From: DASUNP01 sp963728545
GTDB lineage: Bacteria > Acidobacteriota > Blastocatellia > UBA7656
Direction of reading: 5' to 3'
NCBI GenBank assembly: GCA_963728545.1
Contig: CAVSKO010000002.1
Location: 3,472,001 to 3,536,000, forward strand
Length of the DNA stretch: 64,000 nucleotides
Every line of letters starts with the position of its first letter. Position 1 is the stretch's first letter. The notes under the pieces are model-generated. The model saw nothing but the letters and a program-made list of their open reading frames with translations. It was not told where the DNA came from and ran no database searches. The translations under genes were made by a program, and so were the position numbers. Below are positions 44,834 to 54,143 of the stretch, piece by piece.

Positions 44834-44861
44834 CGCTTCCCCAATGAAGAGGAATACTAGT

Positions 44862-45518
44862 ATGGAAAGTTTATATGACCGCGTAATCCGACAATTTGAT
44901 ACCTTAGTTCCATTCCTCGCAGTTTCGCATGAAGAGGTCTTTGAGATTATCCGGCGGCATGAAGCTGATTGGTTTCCGCCCAGCGAGGGACAACCCCTTC
45001 CTGACACTTACCAGATGTATCAAGTGCAGGTATCACACGCAGCATTTCTGCTCGGATATTCGTACTTCGAGGCATTCCTCGCAGATGTGGTCAAGCATGT
45101 TTACCATGCCCGATCGTCTATGTTGCCTAAAGAGAAAGAACTGAAGTTTAAGGATGTGCTGGATTGTGACAGCTATGACCAAGTACTCTCACTCATGGTA
45201 AACAAGGAAGTATTCGCTCTTATCTATAACAGCATGGAGAAGATCATCGATTACTTCGACAAAAGGCTCTCGATCCAGTTCGGAGATACTTCGGACAAGC
45301 AGGAAATCATCAAGGCCGCGCTACTGCGCAACTGCCTCATTCATAACATGGCGCGTGCCGACAGTCGACTTGCGGCTGTATCTCGCTGGAGCGAAGGTAG
45401 CTTTATTGATCTTGAACCTTCTGAGGTTCATAGTTTTGGTATTATTGGCCGACGTATATCAAGGAACATTTACGAACAAGCCAAAACGAAACTACTATCC
45501 AATGGCGACGCGGCATAA
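44862..45518 (+). CDS. HEPN-like protein, 218 aa
   Basis: AAGAGG lies upstream of ATG 44862. The protein is all-helical and contains R156-N-C-L-I-H161, the RX4H motif of HEPN ribonucleases, after AFLLGYSYFEAFLADVVKHV, which fits the first HEPN helices of the RiboL-PSP/MAE_28990 type. HEPN proteins are RNases in toxin and defence systems. No partner is encoded in the same cassette. The stop TAA is in the R'' box. Confidence 0.75.
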   Translation: MESLYDRVIRQFDTLVPFLAVSHEEVFEIIRRHEADWFPPSEGQPLPDTYQMYQVQVSHAAFLLGYSYFEAFLADVVKHVYHARSSMLPKEKELKFKDVLDCDSYDQVLSLMVNKEVFALIYNSMEKIIDYFDKRLSIQFGDTSDKQEIIKAALLRNCLIHNMARADSRLAAVSRWSEGSFIDLEPSEVHSFGIIGRRISRNIYEQAKTKLLSNGDAA

Positions 45519-45604
45519 CAAGCGCGTGCACCGGAGCCGCCGAAGCGAATTTCGTATGAATCCCTTAGTGTCGTTCGGCGGCCCGGTGACGCGAACCGTT
45601 AGAC
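45513..45604 (+). repeat. attC site
   Basis: R'' GCATAAC 45513-45519 complements the cassette's own start TTATGC (44828); R' GTTAGAC 45598-45604. Confidence 0.92.
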
Positions 45605-45887
45605 GCACAACACTTGAAAGAGAGACAATGCCCTGATAATCAGCAGCAAAGAAGCTCCGCTTATCTACACGGTCCTAATTCCCGCCGCCGCGCCCAACCG
45701 CGCTCGCGCTAGGCTGAGACGATGGTTGTGCGATGCCCACTCCCTTCGGTCGTGCGAACGCGGCGGGCCAGAGGCCGGGGCGCGGCTTATTACAGGGTGC
45801 GTCTAACAAACGCATTCAATGGAGCGCGGCGAGCGAGTTTCGCATGAATCCATCAGTGTTGTGCGCCGCGCCCACTGATGCGTGGCG
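45599..45887 (+). other. ORF-less structured cassette, family C (copy 3)
   Basis: Appears identical to 3297-3585. attC 45801-45893. Confidence 0.85.
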
Positions 45888-45917
45888 TTAGACGTCTGTA
45901 TGTAGAATGTAGGCTGA

Positions 45918-45926
45918 TGCTATACT
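45918..45926 (+). promoter_or_regulatory. Extended -10 promoter, leaderless BrnT
   Basis: TGCTATACT (hexamer 45921-45926) ends 6 bp before ATG 45933, so the toxin message is probably leaderless. Confidence 0.55.
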
Positions 45927-45932
45927 CTGGCT

Positions 45933-46211
45933 ATGGAATTTGAATGGGATGAGCAGAAGAATGCTGTAAATATCAGGAAGCATGGCGTCTCTTTTGAAGA
46001 AGCTGTAACTGCTTTTGGCGACCCCTTGTCAGACACATTTGATGTCCCTGATCATTCAGCCGAAGAGAATCGCTTTATCAGCGTTGGGACATCAGAAAAA
46101 GGCAAACTGCTCATTGTGGCCCATACAGATAGAGACGAGCGCATCAGGATTATTAGCGCGCGTGAATTATCAGGGGAAGAAAGAAGGAGTTATGAAGAAG
46201 GAAATAAATAG
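45933..46211 (+). CDS. brnT: BrnT-family toxin, 92 aa
   Basis: Canonical BrnT: EFEWDEQKNAVNIRKHGVSF at the N-terminus and RIRIISARELSGEERRSYEE near the end. BrnT is a RelE-fold ribonuclease neutralised by BrnA, with the toxin gene first, as here. Overlaps the antitoxin gene by 20 bp. Confidence 0.92.
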   Translation: MEFEWDEQKNAVNIRKHGVSFEEAVTAFGDPLSDTFDVPDHSAEENRFISVGTSEKGKLLIVAHTDRDERIRIISARELSGEERRSYEEGNK

Positions 46212-46428
46212 CGAAATGGAAGACGAGCTTAGACCGGAGTATGACTTTTCCCAATTGAAGAATAGGGTAAGAGGTAAGTACGCCGAGAGGTACAAAGAAG
46301 GCACAAATCTAGTACTGTTAGCACCAGATGTAGCAGAAGCTTTTCCTGATTCAGAATCAGTCAATGAGGCGTTGCGTTTATTGATAAAAGTAGCAAAGAC
46401 AAGTCGTCTGGGTCAGCCCGACGTCTAA
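46192..46428 (+). CDS. BrnA-like antitoxin, 78 aa
   Basis: AAGGAG precedes ATG 46192 within the end of brnT. The sequence (ELRPEYDFSQLKNRVRGKYA then a short C-terminal helix VAEAFPDSESVNEALRLLIK) is of the BrnT-associated type with a ribbon-helix-helix-like tail. The stop TAA lies in the R'' box of attC. Confidence 0.85.
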   Translation: MKKEINSEMEDELRPEYDFSQLKNRVRGKYAERYKEGTNLVLLAPDVAEAFPDSESVNEALRLLIKVAKTSRLGQPDV

Positions 46429-46514
46429 CAAGCGCATGCAACGGAGCGCGGGAATTGAATTTCGCATCTATTCATCATTGCCGCTCCCGCGCCCGCTGAT
46501 GCACGGCGTTATGC
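46423..46514 (+). repeat. attC site
   Basis: R'' GTCTAAC 46423-46429, R' GTTATGC 46508-46514. Confidence 0.92.
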
Positions 46515-46594
46515 CTCTCAATATCCGTTGAGACTGCAATAGTGTTCAAAGAATGAAGTGGCTATTGGGGGTTAAATGCATCTAAACTTGCTTT

Positions 46595-47771
46595 ATGCCC
46601 GTGAATAAAAAGAAACGCAAGAAACAGGCTAAATTAAAGGAGGCAATCCCTACCGTAAAGAAAGGAAAGATTGTTGAGAAGATCACGGCGGGATTTCATG
46701 AAAATCCGGATGTTACAGTCCGACTCAATGTGTTTTTGCCCGTTGTGGGGGGAGCCAGGAGGCGACGAGAAATAGATGTATTGGTTATCGGCCAATTGGC
46801 TGGATATACATTGAGAATCGCTTTCGAATGTAAGAATGAAAGGCCGCCAATCGGAGTGCAAAGGATAGATGAATTTATAGGCAAGTTAAAGGATGTTGGA
46901 ATTCCGCCTCAAAATGGGGTCTATGTATCAGCGAGCGGCTACACAGAAGGTGCTATTGAGAGGGGCTCAAAAGGAAGGCATCAGAGTGCGCACACTTGAA
47001 GGACTAACGAAGGAAGGGCTTTCAGCCATACTCTATGAAGCGTTTCAAGCAGTAGTCTTTGTTATAGCTGACATCGCTCAACTTACCATTCACTACACAG
47101 AGGAGACAGGTTGGTCAGAGCATCCTTATATGTTCTTCACTGATAAAGGTGAGTTTTGCGGATATCTACATCATTTTATTTGGGATGGTTGGCGAAAGGG
47201 CTTATTACCTTTTGCCCTTGGAGAGCATCCTCTTGATCTACAGATACCACCCAACCTTTATCACCTAGTAAAAGAGGAGCTTAAACTTATTGAGTCAATA
47301 AGTATCAAACTTAAAATCACTGGGTTCGTAATTGGCTTTCCAGGAAAAGCTGAATACTTTTCTCTCCTAGACGCAGCAAACAAGTCTCTTGAGCGCACAA
47401 AACTAAATGTGAATTTTGACACACCTACAGGGCAGTATCCTATAAATATTATGTATACAGAAGAAGAATTGAAATCCTTTATGGAAAGACCAGAAGCAGT
47501 AAGAGTCATCAATCGCGTAAGGCTTCCCAGAATTCGCACTGACAGAGGAGTCTACTGGCCACCCAGTGATCGAATGCTTTCAATTATGTTCAATAAGGTG
47601 CGTGCATACCAAACAGGTGAAACACTGGAGCTTTCATTTGAGGACTTAGGACAATTTGAGGGTACTGATTTGAATATCGCTTGGGAACCTGTTTCTGAAA
47701 AATACCTTATGTCCAGCCGAACTTGGTTAGTATGCGCTAGAGTAGAGCGCAAGAGTTCGGCTGACCAGTAA
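46595..47771 (+). pseudogene. Restriction-endonuclease-like protein, frameshifted
   Basis: Residues from ATG 46595 give a PD-(D/E)XK-like domain (REIDVLVIGQ with the Asp, then RIAFECKNERPPIGVQRIDE with E-x-K). At the GGGG run 46962-46965 the frame is lost: the first frame turns to RGSKGRHQSAHT and stops at 46999. With one G fewer it continues ERAQKEGIRVRTLEGLTKEG and runs 265 more residues to 47771. The ancestral product is about 391 residues, Mrr-like at the N-terminus with an unknown C-terminal domain. A phase change or an assembly error is possible. TAAACT 46583-46588 suggests a leaderless start. Confidence 0.8.
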
Positions 47772-47793
47772 AGATCGCTTATGCAGGCAAGAG

Positions 47794-47885
47794 GCATAAC
47801 AAACGCATGCAGCGGAGGCCGCGAGGCAAGTCTCGCATCAATCAATCAGCACGGCTCGCGGCCCCGCTAATGCGAGTCGTTAGGC
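47794..47885 (+). repeat. attC site
   Basis: R'' GCATAAC 47794-47800, R' GTTAGGC 47879-47885. Confidence 0.92.
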
Positions 47886-48024
47886 GCTTTGATGAGCCGA
47901 TTGTAATTACAAGCAAGTGTGCTCTTTGCTTGAGTACACATTCTCCTCTATATTTTAGCAGCATAGAAATAGGTCTGACAGGATGCCTCCGCTAGCATAA
48001 GGAGAGTTACTAGGAGAAAAACAA

Positions 48025-49170
48025 ATGGTACCAAATATCTTCATTGGATCGTCTTTTGAAAGCTTGGAAATTGCCAAGGCTATTCAAGCCAATTTTAGTT
48101 ATTATGAGTTGTATACTGCTGTATGGTCACAAGGAATCTTCACTCCTTCCAGCTTTCCAGTCGAAGACCTATTAAATTGACTCGAAGGCTATGATTTCGG
48201 TATATTTGTTTTCACGCCTGATGATATAGTCAGAATTCGAAATCAAGAGCTAGGAGCGGTAAGGGATAATGTCATCTTTGAGATGGGACTTTTCGTCGGT
48301 AAACTAGGCAAGGATCGAACCTTCTTTGTTATCCCACACTCCAACGAACCCCTGAGACTTCCTTCGGACCTTTTGGGACTACAACCAGCAACTTATAACC
48401 CTAGGAATCCAGATAAGCGAGCTGCTCTTGGAGTTGCCTGTGAAGAAATCCGTACGGCAATTGAAAAACTAGGTCCTAGATTCAGACTTCCTGAATCTTT
48501 ATCGCATTTTGCCAATATAGCTAAAGAGGCTAGTGACCCGCAGGTTTATATTTATACATTTTGTGGGTTGCAAGTTGAAAAAGACCCGGATATACACCGA
48601 AATACTCTTGTTGGTCTAAACTCGGTTTATCATCTCTGGGCTGATCCTACGGATAATGAAAATTTCATTCAGGCTACAATTGTGCTAGATCAGGAACCTA
48701 ATTGTTTCCGCGTCAATTTCAGAAATGCTCCTGGCTGCTATCCGTCTAATGTAACTATACGCCCTTGTGGGCTGTACCCGCTTATGAATCCTGCCCGCAA
48801 GAAGTGCCTAGCCTTTGATGCTCGTGCTATACCTACAAAAGAAGATCCTTCGAACAGATGTTCAGCAGAAGTATGGTTGTCTTTTCGAATTATTGACGGT
48901 TTAGCAACGTTCTGGAATAAAGGAATTACAGACCCTAAGCAAGAGCGTTTGCCAGTTGATAGTAAATGGCGACCGTTTCATATTGATCTTACAAAAGAAT
49001 GGTTTCTATTTAACGCAGATGGGAATTATTATTATGCTGTTGACAAGGATAAGATAGACTTTTCCATTATTGCAGCATTAGAGATTGAATTTGGCAGTAA
49101 GGGTGGGCCGAGGTTAGCTGCAGGATATGGACAGGTAGAAATAACCAATATTCGGCTTTGCGAAGATTGA
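48025..49170 (+). pseudogene. TIR-like (CAP12-type) effector with an in-frame TGA
   Basis: From ATG 48025 (TAGGAG upstream) the frame reads NIFIGSSFESLEIAKAIQAN, then a TGA at 48178-48180 (codon 52), and continues without shift as LEGYDFGIFVFTPDDIVRIR and DNVIFEMGLFVGKLGKDRTF. These are hallmark motifs of the predicted nucleotide-binding TIR-like domain seen in cyclic-nucleotide-activated defence effectors. The last 220 residues form an unrecognised, probably beta-sandwich domain (KWRPFHIDLTKEWFLFNADG). Full ancestral length is 381 residues. A nonsense mutation, recoding or sequencing error is possible. Confidence 0.8.
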
Positions 49171-49204
49171 TAAGTGTAAGATGTAGTCTTTGACTCCAAC
49201 CAGC

Positions 49205-49296
49205 GCCTAACAAGCGCATGCAGCGGAGGCCGCGAAGCGAATTTCGCATGGTTTCATCAATGCCGTTCGTGGCCCCGCTGATGCGATTCGTTATGC
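49205..49296 (+). repeat. attC site
   Basis: R'' GCCTAAC 49205-49211, R' GTTATGC 49290-49296. Confidence 0.92.
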
Positions 49297-49535
49297 CTCC
49301 TCAGCGAAATGTGCTGATGGACCCGTCGCTGCGCCAAGTCGCGCTCGCGCCACAGATCGGCAGAAGCAAGCTAATGCGAGGGCAGAACAAGCACGGCGCG
49401 AGCGCGACGGTGGCTTATCAGCCACAGCACAGCTAGGTCGTAGGGCAGGCATAACAACCGCATGCAACGGAGGCCGCGAAGCGAGTCTCGTATGATACTT
49501 TGAGCGTCACGTCGCGGCCCCGCTGATGCGTGTCG
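49291..49535 (+). other. ORF-less structured cassette, family A
   Basis: Head GGACCCGTC, GATCGGCAGAAG insert, P5 GTGGC-TTATCA-GCCAC, closing arm AGCACAGC as in 39257-39500. attC 49449-49541. Confidence 0.85.
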
Positions 49536-49556
49536 TTAGGCGGCTGGAAGTAAGGC

Positions 49557-49585
49557 TTTGAAGATCCTAACCCTGAAGCTATAAT
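49557..49585 (+). promoter_or_regulatory. Promoter of a membrane-protein cassette
   Basis: TTTGAA (49557-49562), 17 bp, TATAAT (49580-49585). The start codon at 49601 would leave a leader of only about 9 bases. Confidence 0.6.
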
Positions 49586-49600
49586 GCGCCCCAGCTATTT

Positions 49601-50245
49601 ATGAATGAAGGCTTCTTATCTAATAATATACGTGATGCTCTTGCCTTGTTAGGATTGCTATTAGCAATCGGCCAAACAATCCTTTCACTTTTAACGATTA
49701 AAAGCAATAGTAGAGCGCCAGCAGAGCTAAACCAACAGGCTAGGAACAATGACCGGAAATTTAATTATCCATCTGAAATATCAAGCCGATTTAGAATTCT
49801 TTATGGACAAGAAAGTATCTCATTATGGTCGCCAATTCTCATATTCTTGTCTACTTTGGTAATTGCTTTCATATGTAGTATTGGCGCTCACCACAGTCCG
49901 CAGTGGCTTAAGGAAGTTTTGCGTTTGATCTTAATTATTGCTGCGCTTGTACAGCATGTCGCTTTAGCTTTGATACTTGCTTCTATTGATGCACGATCTA
50001 CCCTCAATCAAAAACTTTGGTTTCATTTCAGTGTTTGGAGGCCTTTCCTCGCAGGCCTATTGCTACTCGTTTTTATTCTTAGCCTGGACCTTATCATTCG
50101 AGTTGACGAGACTTGGCAAGATGTTTCTTGGATAAATCAACTCTTGTGGGCCGAAGCAGCATGGGGGGCACCTCTTTCCGGGCTACTATTTTTATCAACA
50201 ATATTTGTGACTGTGGGAGAAATTATATACCTTAAATCAGAATAG
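49601..50245 (+). CDS. Multi-pass membrane protein, 214 aa
   Basis: About five hydrophobic segments: ALALLGLLLAIGQTILSLLT, SPILIFLSTLVIAFICSIGA, LRLILIIAALVQHVALALIL, FLAGLLLLVFILSLDLIIRV and GLLFLSTIFVTVGEIIYL. No enzymatic motif and no family recognised. No ribosome-binding site; the message is nearly leaderless. Confidence 0.75.
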   Translation: MNEGFLSNNIRDALALLGLLLAIGQTILSLLTIKSNSRAPAELNQQARNNDRKFNYPSEISSRFRILYGQESISLWSPILIFLSTLVIAFICSIGAHHSPQWLKEVLRLILIIAALVQHVALALILASIDARSTLNQKLWFHFSVWRPFLAGLLLLVFILSLDLIIRVDETWQDVSWINQLLWAEAAWGAPLSGLLFLSTIFVTVGEIIYLKSE

Positions 50246-50303
50246 AAGATTAGGTCATAGACTTATTCTTTCTTAGATTTCAAGGTCATGTTGTCGAAAC
50301 GCC

Positions 50304-50396
50304 GCCTAACAAGCGCGTGCACCGGAGCGGCGATAGCGGATTTCGCATGATCTCACCAGTGGGTTCATCGCCGCCCGGTGACGCGAGACGTTAGAC
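50304..50396 (+). repeat. attC site
   Basis: R'' GCCTAAC 50304-50310, R' GTTAGAC 50390-50396. Confidence 0.92.
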
Positions 50397-50425
50397 GCTG
50401 CAAGATAATGTAGCGGAAGTGATAT

Positions 50426-50839
50426 ATGAAACCTGAAGATTTACACTGGGCTGCAGGTATGTTTGAAGGGGAAGGAACTATAACAATAAACTATAACTCT
50501 TCAACCCATAATTACTCTTTGGTTTGTTCTCTACCCAATACTGACAATTACATCATTACCTTCTTCAATCTTCATTGGCCAGGACACGTAAGAAAAGAAA
50601 TTCAATATGGAAACCGAAAGCCTTGCGAAAAATGGATAATAACAGGTAAGAAGGCATCATCTTTCCTCGAAACACTATATCCCTATCTAAAGACAGAAAG
50701 GGTTAGGAGTAAGGCTCTTTTAGCCCTTGATTTTCAGAGACATAAGTATGTCCGACGCGTATCTGTGAGTGATGAGTACGATAAGGAGGAAGAAGACTAT
50801 TACCAGAGAATGAAGCTGTTAAATCGTAGAGGTGCTTAA
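50426..50839 (+). CDS. LAGLIDADG-like protein, 137 aa (copy 2 of 2)
   Basis: The protein is identical to 39536-39949, and the surrounding cassette 50391-50964 matches too, including attC. Its neighbours differ from those of copy 1, so the cassette itself moved or was copied. Confidence 0.8.
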   Translation: MKPEDLHWAAGMFEGEGTITINYNSSTHNYSLVCSLPNTDNYIITFFNLHWPGHVRKEIQYGNRKPCEKWIITGKKASSFLETLYPYLKTERVRSKALLALDFQRHKYVRRVSVSDEYDKEEEDYYQRMKLLNRRGA

Positions 50840-50878
50840 ATGAAAAACCAATAGGAAGTAGCTCTGATACCTGGCAGC

Positions 50879-50970
50879 GTCTAACAAACGCGTTCAACGG
50901 AGCCGCCGAAATGGATTTCGTATGACTCCATCAGCATCGCTCGGCGGCCCGCTGACGCGAGTCGTTAGAC
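50879..50970 (+). repeat. attC site
   Basis: R'' GTCTAAC 50879-50885, R' GTTAGAC 50964-50970. Confidence 0.92.
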
Positions 50971-51253
50971 GCACAACACTTGAAAGAGAGACAATGCCCT
51001 GATAATCAGCAGCAAAGAAGCTCCGCTTATCTACACGGTCCTAATTCCCGCCGCCGCGCCCAACCGCGCTCGCGCTAGGCTGAGACGATGGTTGTGCGAT
51101 GCCCACTCCCTTCGGTCGTGCGAACGCGGCGGGCCAGAGGCCGGGGCGCGGCTTATTACAGGGTGCGTCTAACAAACGCATTCAATGGAGCGCGGCGAGC
51201 GAGTTTCGCATGAATCCATCAGTGTTGTGCGCCGCGCCCACTGATGCGTGGCG
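50965..51253 (+). other. ORF-less structured cassette, family C (copy 4)
   Basis: Appears identical to 3297-3585. attC 51167-51259. Confidence 0.85.
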
Positions 51254-51277
51254 TTAGGCGCTTGCAACCGAACCGGG

Positions 51278-51688
51278 ATGCGGAATAAGATGAAGCAAAA
51301 GGAAAAGCGCTCTACGAAAAGTCAAACATACATGACAGCAAAAAGAATTGAGAAGCTATTGAAACAAACCTTGCTCGACGACGGTGAAATGCAGTACGAG
51401 CTTTATAAGTACGAGTTGGAAGAGCTATTAGATGAATGGAAAGCATCTATGGCTAAAGACGATGATGACTATATATTTGCTGTGACAGAAAATAGTGGCC
51501 GCGTGGCAATGATATTGATAGAGAAATCAGGAGAAGTACATATCAACGAGCAAGCAAGGGAGAGACTGAAAGCACTTTGGCCCGCAGCATATGAAAACAA
51601 TATGAATAAGCTGATACCGGCGTTTGCAGAACAACTGAACGAAGGTGAGATACCAGTAAGCGGAGTGAAAACAGTAGAAGCGTCCTAG
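51278..51688 (+). CDS. Hypothetical acidic protein, 136 aa
   Basis: The start is uncertain (ATG 51278 or 51290; no good ribosome-binding site). The product is charged and soluble (RIEKLLKQTLLDDGEMQYEL, DDDDYIFAVTENSGRVAMIL, then a helical ARERLKALWPAAYENNMNKL). It is not recognised, but stop-free length and composition support a real gene. Sole gene of cassette 51254-51784. Confidence 0.65.
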   Translation: MRNKMKQKEKRSTKSQTYMTAKRIEKLLKQTLLDDGEMQYELYKYELEELLDEWKASMAKDDDDYIFAVTENSGRVAMILIEKSGEVHINEQARERLKALWPAAYENNMNKLIPAFAEQLNEGEIPVSGVKTVEAS

Positions 51689-51697
51689 GAAGACCGC

Positions 51698-51790
51698 GCC
51701 TAACAAAGGCGTGAACCGTAGCCGCGCAAGCGAGATTCGTATGCATTCATCAGTTCATTGTGCGCGGCCCGGTTACGCCAAGCGTTATAC
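51698..51790 (+). repeat. attC site
   Basis: R'' GCCTAAC 51698-51704, R' GTTATAC 51784-51790. Confidence 0.92.
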
Positions 51791-52029
51791 CTGCCTAGCG
51801 AAATGTGCTGATGGACTGGCCGCTGCGCAAAGTCGCGCTCGCGCCACAGAAGATCAGATGCAAGCTAATGCGAGGTACAGAGCGAATACGGCGCGAGCGC
51901 GACGGTACCCTGACGGGCAGGGCGCAGCTAGATGGTTGGGCAGGCATAACAACCGCATGCAACGGAGGCCGCGAAGCACAGTTCGCATGTTACAATGAGT
52001 GCGGCTCGCGGCCCCGATAATGCGGAGCG
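51785..52029 (+). other. ORF-less structured cassette, family A
   Basis: TTATACC start, GAAGATCAGATG insert, P5 with TACCC. attC 51944-52035. Confidence 0.85.
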
Positions 52030-52273
52030 TTATGCCGCCACAGGGAAGTGTGTAGATATACCCGACGCTGCGCTGAGTCGCGCTCGCGCCACAGATAATC
52101 ATATGCAAGCTAATGCGAGGTGCAGAGCCAATACGGCGCGAGCGCGACGGTGCCCTGACGGGCACGGCGCAGCTATCTAGCAGGGCAGGCATAACAACCG
52201 CATGCAACGGAGGCCGCGAAGCGAGTATCGCATCAATGGCGAGTGCGGCTCGCGGCCCCGATAATGCGGAGCG
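52030..52273 (+). other. ORF-less structured cassette, family A
   Basis: Head TATACCCGAC with CAGGGAAG in place of CAGCGAAG, GATAATCATATG insert, P5 GTGCCC-TGAC-GGGCAC. attC 52189-52279. Confidence 0.85.
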
Positions 52274-52517
52274 TTATGCCTCCTCAGCGAAATGTGCTGA
52301 TGGACCCGTCGCTGCGCCAAGTCGCGCTCGCGCCACAGAAGGTCAGATGCAAGCTAATGCGAGGGCAGAACAAGCACGGCGCGAGCGCGACGGAGCCCTG
52401 ACAGGCACGGCGCAGCTATCTAGCAGGGCAGGCATAACAACCGCATGCAACGGAGGCCGCGAAGCACAGTTCGCATGTTACAATCAATACCGCTCGCGGC
52501 CCCGCTAATGCGGAGCG
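52274..52517 (+). other. ORF-less structured cassette, family A
   Basis: Head GGACCCGTC, hybrid insert GAAGGTCAGATG...GGGCAGAACAAGCAC. attC 52432-52523. Confidence 0.85.
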
Positions 52518-52760
52518 TTATACCTGCCTAGCGAAATGTGCTGATGGACTGGCCGCTGCGCAAAGTCGCGCTCGCGCCAGGAATAATCAGAGCAAGCCAA
52601 GGCGAGGGGAGAATAAGCACGGCGCGAGCGCGACAGAGCCCTGACAGGCAGGGCGCAGCTAGATGGTTGGGCAGGCATAACAACCGCATGCAACGGAGGC
52701 CGCGAAGCAAGCGCCGTATGATAAAATCAGCACGGCTCGCGGCCCCGATAATGCGGAGCG
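52518..52760 (+). other. ORF-less structured cassette, family A
   Basis: TTATACC start, GAATAATCAGAG insert, P5 region ending GGCAGG. attC 52675-52766. Confidence 0.85.
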
Positions 52761-52847
52761 TTAGACCTCTTAGAGGAGCAAGGGCGCAGTTGCAATACAG
52801 AAGGAAGGAATGTATTTTGAAGCGAGAGCACCAAAGGAGGTGGTTAG

Positions 52848-53060
52848 ATGAGCAGCTTTGCAGAGATAGTGGAAGAGATTAAGGCTTTGTCCGCCCAAGA
52901 GAAACAAGAACTCCACGAGTTAATTGAAAAATATCTAATTGAAGAACGAAGAGAAGAAATATATCTGAACCACATCGCTAGTTTATCTGAATTGGATGAT
53001 ACTAAAGACGAGTTCTCAAGTGAAACAGACAAGCTTAAAGGGATGTTGTTGAATGATTGA
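52848..53060 (+). CDS. Putative antitoxin, 70 aa
   Basis: AAAGGAGGTGG precedes the ATG. An acidic helical protein (IVEEIKALSAQEKQELHELI, then EERREEIYLNHIASLSELDD) of the type paired with RelE-like toxins. Overlaps the toxin start by 8 bp. Confidence 0.8.
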   Translation: MSSFAEIVEEIKALSAQEKQELHELIEKYLIEERREEIYLNHIASLSELDDTKDEFSSETDKLKGMLLND

Positions 53061-53322
53061 GATCGCGTTCAGCTCATCATTCAAAAGAGCTTTCAAGAAG
53101 AGGATTGCTGGTGATTCAGTCATGGAAGCGCGATTTTGGGAGAGAGTGGAGGCTTTCAAAGCCAATCCTTTTGATCCAACGCTAAGAACGCATAAACTAT
53201 CGGGCAAGCTCAAAGACTTATGGAGTTTCAGCATTGAATATGATCTAAGGGTAATCTTTCACTTTGTAAGTAACCAACGGGCGCTGTTTATTGACATAGG
53301 TACTCATAAGGAAGTTTATTGA
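53053..53322 (+). CDS. RelE/YafQ-like mRNA-interferase toxin, 89 aa
   Basis: RelE fold with SSSFKRAFKKRIAGDSVMEA, FDPTLRTHKLSGKLKDLWSF, and SIEYDLRVIFHFVSNQRALF followed by IDIGTHKEVY. The conserved H-K-L-x-G-x-L and D-I-G-T-H-x-x-V-Y motifs are those of the YafQ-related mRNA interferases. Confidence 0.9.
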   Translation: MIEIAFSSSFKRAFKKRIAGDSVMEARFWERVEAFKANPFDPTLRTHKLSGKLKDLWSFSIEYDLRVIFHFVSNQRALFIDIGTHKEVY

Positions 53323-53351
53323 AGTACAAGTCGAGCATATCCCCGCAAGAG

Positions 53352-53444
53352 GTCTAACAAACGCGTGCACCGGAGCGCGGCAAGCAAGTTTCGTAAGGTA
53401 GCTTCAATACTATGTGCCGCGCCCGGTGACGCGGGACGTTCGGC
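53352..53444 (+). repeat. attC site
   Basis: R'' GTCTAAC 53352-53358; R' GTTCGGC 53438-53444 is atypical because its last six bases come from the next cassette. Confidence 0.9.
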
Positions 53445-53518
53445 GTCTATCACTTGAAACGGATGTAGTGATAGAATAAACGCCTCTTCAAGACATCCTA
53501 AAAACTAAAGGAGGAAAT

Positions 53519-54007
53519 ATGCCCCATAGAAAATTGATATGTTTCCCATTAGCTGTTTTGTTGTTTGTAACTACGGCATTCTCATCTCCACCTCAAACTT
53601 CCATAGTTGGCGTGTGGGATTTTGAGCTAGATGTTACTCACATGGTAGCAAGAGACGGTTTCGTCAAAAAAGAAAGACACTTCTTTGAGTGGGTAATCCG
53701 GTTCAGACAAGATGGAAATGAGTTGACTGGTGACCTTGTCGGCGGCAAAGGTTCACGAGGTGAAGGTGTTTGTGCGGATGCCGCAATTGAAGGCTCAATA
53801 AATGGACGAAAAGTAAAGTTTACAGTTACCTATCAAGGATATTGCTGTAAAGATGAGCAGATGGTCTTTGTCGGTACTCTTGGTGAAGATGACAAGTCAT
53901 TAGCCGGAAAACTTGAGCCATCAGATGTGCCAACGAATTATTCATGCAGTTTGGCTTATGCAGATATAAAGGCTACCAAACGAGAGAACCGTCGGCGACC
54001 AGATTAA
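53519..54007 (+). CDS. Exported protein, 162 aa
   Basis: AAAGGAGG precedes the ATG. Signal peptide at residues 1-23 (LICFPLAVLLFVTTAFSSPP). The mature domain is beta-rich (SIVGVWDFELDVTH, WVIRFRQDGNELTGDLVGGK, GKLEPSDVPTNYSC) like small lipocalin-type beta-barrels, with paired Cys (YCCKD). Family unassigned. Confidence 0.75.
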   Translation: MPHRKLICFPLAVLLFVTTAFSSPPQTSIVGVWDFELDVTHMVARDGFVKKERHFFEWVIRFRQDGNELTGDLVGGKGSRGEGVCADAAIEGSINGRKVKFTVTYQGYCCKDEQMVFVGTLGEDDKSLAGKLEPSDVPTNYSCSLAYADIKATKRENRRRPD

Positions 54008-54051
54008 ATTTCCTTTGCTGAGCGAATTATTTGGCTCTCTACAAAACCGCC

Positions 54052-54143
54052 GCCGAACAATCGGTTCGACCGGAGCGCGCGAAGCGAGTTTCCTATAGTG
54101 CCACCAGTGCCGCTCGCGCGCCCGGTCAACCGGGGCGTTAGAC
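54052..54143 (+). repeat. attC site
   Basis: R'' GCCGAAC 54052-54058 exactly complements the cassette's own start (G plus TTCGGC at 53439); R' GTTAGAC 54137-54143. Confidence 0.9.
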
